Positions 7,330-13,482 of a stretch of 64,000 nt of DNA are shown piece by piece. Source of the stretch: Robinsoniella peoriensis (GTDB lineage: Bacteria; Bacillota; Clostridia; Lachnospirales; Lachnospiraceae). Where the stretch lies: NCBI RefSeq assembly GCF_042680125.1, contig NZ_JBHTNY010000027.1, one strand, 5' to 3'. The translations under genes were made by a program, and so were the position numbers. The notes beneath the pieces are model-generated. The model was not told the DNA's origin and did not search any database. It saw nothing but the letters and a program-made list of their open reading frames with translations. How positions within the stretch are numbered: position 1 is the stretch's first letter; every line of letters starts with the position of its first letter.

Positions 7330-8205
7330 TTAGCCACCACTTTTTTCAAAAAGTAGATTCATTGTCTTGCGATAAACCTCTTTAACCGCCGTCCCCGATG
7401 TGCAGTCTATGTCTACTATGGTTTGGCTATTATTAATGGCTTTAACTGCGTTTGAGTCAAAGGGTATACTGCCGATATAAGGAAGACCTTGTTTATTACA
7501 AAACTCTTCAATCTTCTCTGTGTTTACAATATTGGCATCATATTTGTTTATACATACTGCTGTCTTGGTTCCGAATTTCGCCGCTGTTGTTATAATGCGC
7601 TCCATATCGCTGATACCTGATATGGAAGGTTCTGCGACTATTAAAACCATATCCACGCCACTAAGTGATGCAATGACAGGACAGCCTATTCCGGGAGATC
7701 CATCAATAATGGCCAGCCCAGTATCAACTGCTGCCGACTTCATTTGTTTTTTTACCTCAGTGACAAGCATTCCAGAGGTACCACTGCCCATTTTAAGCTG
7801 TGCCGTTGAAAACACTTTTTCCCTATCAGAATACAGCATCAGCTCTCCGGCCACTGCCGGTACCAAAGTTATCGCTTCCGCAGGACAAACATATGCGCAA
7901 ACGCCGCAGCCTTCACATGCAAAAGGATCTACCTTATAGTGCGACTCTGCTTTGATCGCGTCAAATCGGCAGTTTTGCCTGCACTGATCGCATTGGGTAC
8001 ATAACTCTGAATTTATTTCTGCTTTTGGCAACCCGTAATAGTCTGTCTTTTTCGGTTCAACATTCCATCCGGTAATGAGGTGCAAGTTAGGTGCATCTAC
8101 ATCACAATCGGCATATGACTTGGCATCAGCAAGCTTTATAAACGCACTTGCTATGGTTGTCTTTCCGGTGCCGCCTTTTCCACTAAGGATTAGTAGTTGT
8201 TTCAT
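7330..8205 (-). CDS. MinD/ParA-superfamily ATPase with inserted ferredoxin domain (paralogue 1)
   Basis: A 291-residue P-loop ATPase with Walker A SGKGGTGKTT at residues 8-17, an inserted two-cluster ferredoxin domain at about 60-110 (CTQCDQCRQNC and CEGCGVCAYVC), and the MinD-type DGSPGIGCPV segment near 170. This architecture is that of the Orp-complex ATPases of Desulfovibrio (DVU2103/DVU2104 type), proposed to couple ATP hydrolysis to metal-cluster assembly or cell-division control. The start follows AAAGGAGGT. It overlaps the paralogue upstream by 23 bases, a tight arrangement that suggests the two ATPases are made in equal amounts and act as a heterodimer. Confidence 0.87.
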   Translation of the reverse strand: MKQLLILSGKGGTGKTTIASAFIKLADAKSYADCDVDAPNLHLITGWNVEPKKTDYYGLPKAEINSELCTQCDQCRQNCRFDAIKAESHYKVDPFACEGCGVCAYVCPAEAITLVPAVAGELMLYSDREKVFSTAQLKMGSGTSGMLVTEVKKQMKSAAVDTGLAIIDGSPGIGCPVIASLSGVDMVLIVAEPSISGISDMERIITTAAKFGTKTAVCINKYDANIVNTEKIEEFCNKQGLPYIGSIPFDSNAVKAINNSQTIVDIDCTSGTAVKEVYRKTMNLLFEKSGG

Positions 8206-9043
8206 GCTGCACCTCCTTTGTCACCGTATCAAGCAGGGTAGAAAACAGTTCGCGATATTTTTGATTTTTATTTATAGCGATCTCTGCATTCGAATTCAAT
8301 GTTCCCAATTCGTTATCAAATGGAATCCTACCTAAAATCTTAATATTCTTTTCTGAGCAGAACCTCTCCGCCGGGTTTTCTTCTTCCAAACATTTGTTAA
8401 GGACAACCCCGAAAGGCCTATTAAATAACTTGACCAGCTCATATACCATGTTGAGGTTGTGAACACCAAACAATGTGGGTTCAGCTACTAATACACAATA
8501 ATCTGCATCTTTAATGCTTTCCATTACGATACAGGCGCTTCCGGGAGGGCAGTCAATAAAAGTCAGCTGATCTGCCTGAGAATTCTCTTCAGCAAGCAAC
8601 TTTTGTATGATAGGAATGCCAGAAGCCTCACCGGTGTTCAATATTCCTGTCCATACCGTCATCTCACCGGAAATTCCTTTTTGAACTTTTCCGATTACTT
8701 TTTCTTTCTCTGATAGTGCCTTTTCAGGGCAAACCAAGATGCAGCCGCCGCAAGAGTGGCATACATCGTCAAAGACGATTAAATTATTTTTAATATAGGC
8801 AAGGGCATTGAATTTGCAGAAATCAACACATTTGCGGCAGCCATTACACAGTTCATGATTCACATTTGGAACTTTCACTGATACTTCTTCCTCTTGAACT
8901 CCTTTAGGCTTAAGAAACAAATGCCCATTTGGCTCTTCAACATCACAATCAATATATGTTGATGTTTTCGCTACTGCAGCTAAGTTCACCGATACCAGCG
9001 TTTTTCCTGTGCCGCCCTTGCCACTTAGGACAGCGATTTTCAT
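8183..9043 (-). CDS. MinD/ParA-superfamily ATPase with inserted ferredoxin domain (paralogue 2)
   Basis: A 286-residue paralogue of the adjacent ATPase. Walker A is SGKGGTGKTL at residues 7-16, the ferredoxin insert is at about 60-105 (CNGCRKCVDFC and CHSCGGCILVC), and the DCPPGSACIV segment is near 165. The start at 9043 has GGAGGT nine bases upstream, so the longer reading to 9076 is rejected. Its start codon follows the stop of the NifX-like gene by one base. Two different ATPases, each with two putative [4Fe-4S] clusters, imply an electron-transfer or cluster-transfer step linked to ATP use, but the reaction is not established. Confidence 0.87.
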   Translation of the reverse strand: MKIAVLSGKGGTGKTLVSVNLAAVAKTSTYIDCDVEEPNGHLFLKPKGVQEEEVSVKVPNVNHELCNGCRKCVDFCKFNALAYIKNNLIVFDDVCHSCGGCILVCPEKALSEKEKVIGKVQKGISGEMTVWTGILNTGEASGIPIIQKLLAEENSQADQLTFIDCPPGSACIVMESIKDADYCVLVAEPTLFGVHNLNMVYELVKLFNRPFGVVLNKCLEEENPAERFCSEKNIKILGRIPFDNELGTLNSNAEIAINKNQKYRELFSTLLDTVTKEVQHETTTNP

Positions 9044-9044
9044 A

Positions 9045-9413
9045 TTAATTACCTCCGTGTCCATGAAATCCGGCATGAAAATCGCTTAGTAAATTAACTT
9101 GTTCGCTTGTATATGCGTCAATGTTTTCCTGTGCTGTTCCGAGTATTGATTTATATACCAATACCTCTGCATTGCGTAGAACTTTTTCAGCGTTTTCACC
9201 GCAACGTGGAGTCAGCAATGCTTTAACTCCATGATCTGCAATTACCTGTGCTGCTCTAATTCCGGCTCCACCCTGGCTGGCAACAGCGGTATTATCAAGG
9301 TAATAGCTTTCCTTTTTCACTGTGTCATAGAAAAGGAAATATGGGGCACGCCCAAAAGATATACATACATTAGATTTTAAACTTTTTTCATCTACTGGAA
9401 TTGCTATTTTCAT
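9045..9413 (-). CDS. NifX/NifB-type (Orp-like) protein, Gly/His tail
   Basis: A 122-residue protein of the Pfam 02579 family (MKIAIPVDEKSLKSNVCISF, GIRAAQVIADHGVKALLT). A region near residues 70-75 reads PRCGENAE and the tail FHAGFHGHGGN is His/Gly-rich, as in metal-cluster carriers. It is a second, distinct member besides the operon-terminal one, so the operon encodes two candidate cofactor carriers. The start overlaps the NifU-like gene by 26 bases and follows GGAG. Function is inferred from the family: holding or delivering a metal-sulfur cofactor. Confidence 0.83.
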   Translation of the reverse strand: MKIAIPVDEKSLKSNVCISFGRAPYFLFYDTVKKESYYLDNTAVASQGGAGIRAAQVIADHGVKALLTPRCGENAEKVLRNAEVLVYKSILGTAQENIDAYTSEQVNLLSDFHAGFHGHGGN

Positions 9414-9798
9414 AAAAATTCTCCATTCTATTTTTGATTAGATAATTATTAATTGAATTACGTAGTGCGCTCACACCTAAATTTGAACAGTGGAGCTTTT
9501 TTTCAGGAAGACCGTCTAATGCCCTAACAATATCCTCTTCTGTGATGTTCAACGCTTCCTCTAAAGTTTTACCCTTTGCTAATACCGATGTCATGCTGGA
9601 CGTTGCAATTGAAGCACAACACCCAAATACAAGATAGCTGATTTTCTCTATGCGGCTATCTTTCACCTTTAAATAAAAGGTCAGATAATCCCCACAGGCA
9701 GGATCTCCGTAGCTTCCTTCGGCATCTGCATCGGGCATACTATGAACATTTTGGGGGCACATAAAATGTTCCATTACTTTTTCCGAATATATAATCAA
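9388..9798 (-). CDS. NifU/IscU-like iron-sulfur cluster scaffold
   Basis: A 136-residue scaffold protein of the NifU N-terminal type. The three cluster ligands are in place: GDPACGD near residue 35, FGCCAS near 60, and LHCSNLG near 105. The family start (I)IYSEKVMEHF is reached from a TTG codon at 9798, with GAGG ten bases upstream; the first ATG lies seven codons later and would cut this conserved start, so TTG is preferred. It is coupled to the DUF134 gene (five-base gap) and to the NifX-like gene (26-base overlap). It probably assembles [2Fe-2S]/[4Fe-4S] clusters for the products of this operon. Confidence 0.85.
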   Translation of the reverse strand: MIIYSEKVMEHFMCPQNVHSMPDADAEGSYGDPACGDYLTFYLKVKDSRIEKISYLVFGCCASIATSSMTSVLAKGKTLEEALNITEEDIVRALDGLPEKKLHCSNLGVSALRNSINNYLIKNRMENFYENSNSSR

Positions 9799-9803
9799 TC
9801 ACC

Positions 9804-10172
9804 TTAATCCTCATCATCTGTAAAACATCGACCACGCCTATGCCTATGGCATCCGCGACCACAACCGTTACCCAATCCATCACAAAGCTGGTATTCACCA
9901 CCCTCAATTGAGAGTACCTTTCCATTAACTAACGATTCAGCCACCTTTTTTCTGGCCTCAATATAAATACCTTGAACAGTACTGCGAGCCACATTCATTT
10001 GCTTGGCGCATTCTTCCTGTGTAAAGCCTTCCAGATCAATAAGCCTTATGGTTTCATACTCGTCAACGGTCATAATTACATAGTTTTCTACATCCGCAGG
10101 TGAATCAAGAGGCCCAAATCTATTGCTCTCGGGTAAACAGCAAACTTTTCTCCACTTCATAGGTCTTGCCAT
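9804..10172 (-). CDS. DUF134-family helix-turn-helix regulator, Cys/His-rich tail (1)
   Basis: A 122-residue protein of the DUF134 family, sigma-70 region-4-like DNA-binding proteins. It starts MARPMKWRKVCCLPE, and the helix-turn-helix lies at about residues 55-80 (FTQEECAKQMNVARSTVQGIY). The C-terminus, CDGLGNGCGRGCHRHRRGRC, is dense in Cys, His and Arg, and may bind metal or a cluster. It is closely related to the product of the gene at 12811-13176. The gene sits second in the operon, after the DUF5320 gene, and the promoter upstream of that gene carries paired CATATG palindromes that are candidate operators. A metal- or redox-sensing regulator is inferred. Confidence 0.85.
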   Translation of the reverse strand: MARPMKWRKVCCLPESNRFGPLDSPADVENYVIMTVDEYETIRLIDLEGFTQEECAKQMNVARSTVQGIYIEARKKVAESLVNGKVLSIEGGEYQLCDGLGNGCGRGCHRHRRGRCFTDDED

Positions 10173-10235
10173 AACTTATCACCTCCATCCTAATCAGAAA
10201 TAACCAGAGCGTCCTCCGGTTACCTCTGATTCCCG

Positions 10236-10502
10236 TTATAGGTTCTCTAATTGCTTATCAATAACTGTCAGTCGATATTGCAACATGGTTTTCTGTTCTT
10301 GGAGTAGCTCTTTTTGTGTTTTTGAGGAGGTCTGATTAACCGCAAAACCTCTACCGAAACCGCGTCTACAAGCAAGTCCAAGACCCAATCCCATTCCAAG
10401 ACCAGCTCCATACTTTACTGCATTAGCACCTGTGCAAAGTCCTAAACCTCTTCCAGTCATTGATCCAGCACCCATCGGACCGATTCCATCCCTTCTTGGC
10501 AT
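10236..10502 (-). CDS. DUF5320-family glycine-rich small protein
   Basis: An 88-residue protein beginning MPRRDGIGPMGAGSMTGRG and continuing with a Gly/Leu-rich stretch (GLGMGLGLGLACRRGFGRGF) and a C-terminal coiled-coil-like helix (KELLQEQKTMLQYRLTVIDK). This is the DUF5320 layout, found beside NifX/Mrp/DUF134 genes in many anaerobes; its function is unknown. The ATG at 10502 has AGGAGGTG upstream, so the longer reading to 10538 is rejected; that reading would also begin inside the promoter. It is the first gene of the Orp-like operon. Confidence 0.8.
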   Translation of the reverse strand: MPRRDGIGPMGAGSMTGRGLGLCTGANAVKYGAGLGMGLGLGLACRRGFGRGFAVNQTSSKTQKELLQEQKTMLQYRLTVIDKQLENL

Positions 10503-10526
10503 GTTATTCACCTCCTTATAGTTTCT

Positions 10527-10574
10527 GACATATGCCATCTATTCTTATTATACATCGTTTGTGGCATATGTCAA
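10527..10574 (-). promoter_or_regulatory. SigA promoter of the Orp-like operon with paired CATATG palindromes
   Basis: On the minus strand TTGACA (10574-10569), a 16-base spacer and TATAAT (10552-10547) form a consensus promoter. TGGCATATGTC (10562-10572) overlaps the -35 box and the inverted copy GACATATGCCA (10527-10537) lies just downstream of the expected start. The same GGCATATGCC core recurs at 13199-13208 before the second DUF134 gene. Positions over the -35 and at the start suit a repressor. Confidence 0.75.
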
Positions 10575-10690
10575 TAACTTTTTGAAATAATTAAAAAGCT
10601 GCCAATCTATAGTTTTGATTAATATTTTTGCGAGTTGGTGGCAAAAATACAAGCTAAATCCTTAGCTATTTTGAAGGTTCTAATAATAAA

Positions 10691-10774
10691 GATTATGCGT
10701 GGTGTCACTACACCAACAGTGTTGTAGCTCTTGAACTTTATAGACCCAATATAGTCCAGTCAATCCTCAAGTAA
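10691..10774 (+). repeat. Repeat copy C: diverged transposase-like C-terminal remnant
   Basis: The plus-strand frame ends ALELYRPNIVQSILK and TAA at 10772-10774. It aligns with copies A and B over the IVQSIL segment. Ser is encoded by TCA here and AGT there, and Leu by CTC against CTT, so the similarity is kept at protein level. The frame is closed upstream by TAA near 10655. The rest of the 10.58-10.78 kb gap holds no other gene that I can see. Confidence 0.45.
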
Positions 10775-10781
10775 AGACGGT

Positions 10782-10812
10782 AAAAGCCGCCTGAAAATTT
10801 CAGACGGCTTTT
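10782..10812 (-). terminator. Terminator after the rubrerythrin fusion gene
   Basis: Minus-strand stem with GCCGTCTGAAA paired to TTTCAGGCGGC and then TTTTACC. It lies about 30 bases after the stop at 10843. Confidence 0.8.
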
Positions 10813-10842
10813 GTCACTTTAATTTTGTTTTGAGTAGAACTT

Positions 10843-12033
10843 TTAATAGTTCTCTTTTCTAACTTCAAAATAGCTTTGTGCATATTTGCAGACAGGGCAA
10901 ACCTCAGGTGCCTTTGTACCCATAACCAAGTGTCCGCAGATACGGCATTCCCACATGGTCTGCTCACCCTTTTCAAATACCTGCTGCATCTCCACATTTT
11001 TAAGCAGAGCACGGTAACGCTCCTCGTGGGCTTTCTCAATTGCGCCAACCTTGCGAAAACGCTCTGCTAAATCGTGGAAGCCTTCCGCATCGGCATCCTT
11101 TGCCATACGGTCGTACATATCTGTCCACTCATAGTTTTCGCCCTCGGCAGCAGCAAGAAGATTCTGTGCGGTCTTGCCCAGATGTCCAAGCTCCTCAAAC
11201 CAAATGCGTGCGTGCTCCTGCTCATTGCGTGCAGTTTTTAAGAAAAGCTCAGAAAGCTGATCGTAACCCTCACGCTGTGCAATACTTGCAAAATAAGTAT
11301 ACTTATTACGAGCCTGACTTTCACCTGCAAAGGCTTCAGCAAGGTTTTTCTCTGTTTTTGTGCCTGCATATGGGTTTTCTGCTGCGACAGTTTCTTCCTC
11401 AACCTTTACAAATACAGAAGCGGGCTGCTTACAGCGTGGGCACTTGAAATATTCTGGCAACGGACCCTCATGAATATATCCGCATACGTTACAACGCCAT
11501 TTTTCCATTTCTTTATCCTCCATATTATTTGTCTTTTTTTCATTGTTCGGTATTTTGTCAAGCAACTTACGGACAGCCTCACTTGGAAAGTCATCGAAAG
11601 GAGGGTTGTCCAGCAAGGACTGCAACAATGTATGTGTGTTTTCGCTTTGAGGCAGCATAAAGCCTGATTCACGGAGCAAATCTTCGCTCATTAAGCGGTT
11701 AGCTTTTGCAATAGCTTCCGCCAACTGACGAAGCACGGTATTATCTGTATTCTCTGCAATTTGCAAGGCAGCCTTTTCTTGAATGGCTTTGCTTTCAGCA
11801 AGCTCGGTTAGTGTATTTGCCACGCTGTTTTTCTTGGGTTGCTGAGGAGGATACTCCACAGGCACCATAGAAATTGCCCCTGAAGGGCAGGCATTGGCAC
11901 ATACGCCACAGCCAATGCATTTATTCACGTCAATAATACTGTTTTCTGTATCAGTAGCTCCTGTGGGACATACATAAAGGCAAAGACAGTCCTTTGTGCA
12001 AAGGCGAATATTTCTTACTGCAATCTTTTTCAT
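10843..12033 (-). CDS. Four-part redox fusion: ferredoxin - rubredoxin-like - rubrerythrin - rubredoxin
   Basis: A 396-residue fusion. Residues 10-55 hold cysteines for two [4Fe-4S] clusters (CTKDCLCLYVC, CIGCGVCANAC). A helical linker follows, then a rubredoxin-like knuckle pair at 181-201 (CNVCGY, CPRC). A ferritin-like diiron domain at about 225-350 has the ligand motifs GES (237-239), NEQEH (270-274) and EKAHE (333-337), and a C-terminal rubredoxin is at 363-382 (CRICGH, CPVC). Rubrerythrins reduce hydrogen peroxide in anaerobes, usually with one rubredoxin domain in about 190 residues; here extra electron-carrying modules are fused in front. It could pass electrons from a donor through Fe-S clusters to the diiron site in one chain. 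The start follows AAAGGAGGT. It is co-transcribed with the rubredoxin protein six bases upstream. Confidence 0.9.
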   Translation of the reverse strand: MKKIAVRNIRLCTKDCLCLYVCPTGATDTENSIIDVNKCIGCGVCANACPSGAISMVPVEYPPQQPKKNSVANTLTELAESKAIQEKAALQIAENTDNTVLRQLAEAIAKANRLMSEDLLRESGFMLPQSENTHTLLQSLLDNPPFDDFPSEAVRKLLDKIPNNEKKTNNMEDKEMEKWRCNVCGYIHEGPLPEYFKCPRCKQPASVFVKVEEETVAAENPYAGTKTEKNLAEAFAGESQARNKYTYFASIAQREGYDQLSELFLKTARNEQEHARIWFEELGHLGKTAQNLLAAAEGENYEWTDMYDRMAKDADAEGFHDLAERFRKVGAIEKAHEERYRALLKNVEMQQVFEKGEQTMWECRICGHLVMGTKAPEVCPVCKYAQSYFEVRKENY

Positions 12034-12039
12034 AATGGG

Positions 12040-12702
12040 TTACCTCCTTTCCACTTTCACAATTTTCCAGCTGGGAACCTTGCACACCGGGCAAAGTGCC
12101 GGAGCCACGTCACCTACATAAATAAAACCACAGGTTTCACATACATAAACATTGGTATTAACAAGGAATTCGTCACCATCTTTTTCATAGCGGCTTAGAA
12201 TAGAGTTTAAAATGCGAGATACCTTTTCGCTCCAAGCCAAGGCACGAAGAGCGCCTCTGTCGGCATTTGCACCGGCAGCTGCATTTGCCTTGATAAAGCC
12301 CTCATTCAAGTCCTTTTGTACAAGTTCATACAGTGCTTGGTGGCTATCATGCTCTGTAGCAGGTGTTTTTGATTTAAAATAATCGGACAGCTGTGTAAAA
12401 AGTGCAGACTCCTCTGCAAGATACTGTTTTTCACAGCCCCTTGCTAAATTGGAGCACAGTGAGGACAATTCACCGACAGAGAGCTTTCGCAACTCATCGC
12501 TTTCCTCGACCTCTGCGGCTTTTGACACAGCTGCCGAAGTTGCTGTCTGCTCCTTAAAGTCTGATTTTGCCGCACCGCAAAGGGGACAGACCCAGTCCTC
12601 GGGTAAATCTTCCCACTTGGTTCCGGGTGCAATTCCGGCGATGGGAATGCCAGCTGCTTCATCATAGACATAGCCGCAAATCATGCACACATATTTTTTC
12701 AT
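12040..12702 (-). CDS. Rubredoxin - helical domain - rubredoxin-like fusion
   Basis: A 220-residue protein. Residues 1-50 are a classical rubredoxin (CMICGYVYD, then WVCPLCGAAKSDF). Residues 75-180 are helical with several Glu/His (CEKQYLAEES, ATEHDSHQAL) and may be a ferritin-like or rubrerythrin-like bundle, although the full diiron ligand set is not clear. Residues 187-212 form a second knuckle pair (CETCGFIYVG, CPVCKVPSW). It starts after AGGAGG. Direct linkage to the peroxidase fusion suggests it donates electrons to it, or is a partner in peroxide or O2 reduction. Confidence 0.8.
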   Translation of the reverse strand: MKKYVCMICGYVYDEAAGIPIAGIAPGTKWEDLPEDWVCPLCGAAKSDFKEQTATSAAVSKAAEVEESDELRKLSVGELSSLCSNLARGCEKQYLAEESALFTQLSDYFKSKTPATEHDSHQALYELVQKDLNEGFIKANAAAGANADRGALRALAWSEKVSRILNSILSRYEKDGDEFLVNTNVYVCETCGFIYVGDVAPALCPVCKVPSWKIVKVERR

Positions 12703-12810
12703 TGCCTCAACCTCCTGTTTTTTTATTTATATGGTATCAGCTTGCAACAATTTGTTCTGTGACACTGTCACTCAACTGATAACAATTACTGATTTAATTT
12801 ACTTGTAAAG

Positions 12811-13176
12811 CTATTTTAAGTTATTTTTGTGCTTACAGCCCTGTTTGCGAGGGCAGCTGCACCTGCATTTATCTGCATTTCCATCACAGAGAACAAAATT
12901 TCCCCCTTGAATATGAAGCTGCTTTGTGTTGACAAGGCACTGTGCCAGCTTCAATCGGGCACTGTTATAGATTGTCTGTGCAGTCGTTCGGGCAATATTC
13001 ATTTGCTTGGCACACTGCTCTTGCGTCATTCCATCGAGGTCAATCAAACGAATGCTTTCAAACTCATCTATTGTCATTTGAATGCTTGGACGGTCGGCAG
13101 CGATATCATCTTGAGGGCCTAAGCGTTCGCAGATGGGCATTGCGCAGATACGTCGCTGTTTACATGGTCTTGCCAT
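12811..13176 (-). CDS. DUF134-family helix-turn-helix regulator (2)
   Basis: A 121-residue DUF134 protein, MARPCKQRRICAMPICE..., with helix-turn-helix MTQEQCAKQMNIARTTAQTIY and a Cys-rich tail CDGNADKCRCSCPRKQGC. It is a close paralogue of the protein at 9804-10172. The ATG at 13176 is used because GAGGTGA lies upstream and because the earlier ATG at 13230 falls inside the promoter. It is probably the first gene of the transcript leading into the two rubredoxin fusion genes (108-base gap), and a CATATG palindrome lies in its leader. Autoregulation and control of the peroxide-defence genes are inferred. Confidence 0.83.
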   Translation of the reverse strand: MARPCKQRRICAMPICERLGPQDDIAADRPSIQMTIDEFESIRLIDLDGMTQEQCAKQMNIARTTAQTIYNSARLKLAQCLVNTKQLHIQGGNFVLCDGNADKCRCSCPRKQGCKHKNNLK

Positions 13177-13198
13177 CCGAATCACCTCTCTGGTTAAT

Positions 13199-13249
13199 GG
13201 CATATGCCTTTTATTGTTTTCATTATACATTATTCTACAAAAAAATCAA
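13199..13249 (-). promoter_or_regulatory. Promoter and CATATG palindrome before the second DUF134 gene
   Basis: Minus-strand TTGATT (13249-13244), 16-base spacer, TATAAT (13227-13222). The perfect palindrome GGCATATGCC lies at 13199-13208, just downstream of the expected start, at nearly the same offset as the downstream copy in the other DUF134 operon. Confidence 0.7.
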
Positions 13250-13311
13250 TAGATTTTAGATATAAGGCAGGCGCTGTGTTCTGTTATATTTAACAACCAC
13301 ACCATTAAACT

Positions 13312-13344
13312 AAGCCGTTGCATCTTCTCTTTGATGCAACGGCT
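13312..13344. other. Long perfect hairpin without a T-run
   Basis: AGCCGTTGCATC (13313-13324) pairs exactly with GATGCAACGGCT (13333-13344), loop of eight bases. Neither strand has a clear T-tract after it, so it is not a typical terminator. It lies next to repeat copy B and could be part of the same mobile-element debris. Confidence 0.55.
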
Positions 13345-13346
13345 CT

Positions 13347-13400
13347 TGCTTCGCCTATATGCCTAAAATAGTCCAGAGTATCCTTGCATATGGGTGGTGA
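13347..13400 (+). repeat. Repeat copy B: transposase-like C-terminal remnant
   Basis: Plus-strand tail YMPKIVQSILAYGW with TGA at 13398-13400. Bases 13365-13388 are identical to copy A at 5156-5179, and the flanking bases are also related (GGTGGTGA against GACGGTGA). It lies 18 bases beyond the terminator of hcp1, the same relative place as copies A and C. Confidence 0.5.
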
Positions 13401-13417
13401 CAAATTTATTTCTAAAT

Positions 13418-13458
13418 ATAAAAAAGCAAAGATTCCGATTTCAACCAGAATCTTTGCT
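13418..13458 (-). terminator. Terminator after hcp1
   Basis: Minus-strand stem AGCAAAGATTC / GAATCTTTGCT followed by TTTTTTATA, 25 bases after the hcp stop codon. Confidence 0.85.
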
Positions 13459-13482
13459 GTTCATTTAAAACATCAGTACCGA

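Noticed and set aside
5156..13388. The identical 24-bp segments as attachment sites (attL/attR) of a mobile element
   Set aside because: A third diverged copy keeps the protein sequence by synonymous codons, which fits remnants of a coding gene better. Not fully excluded.
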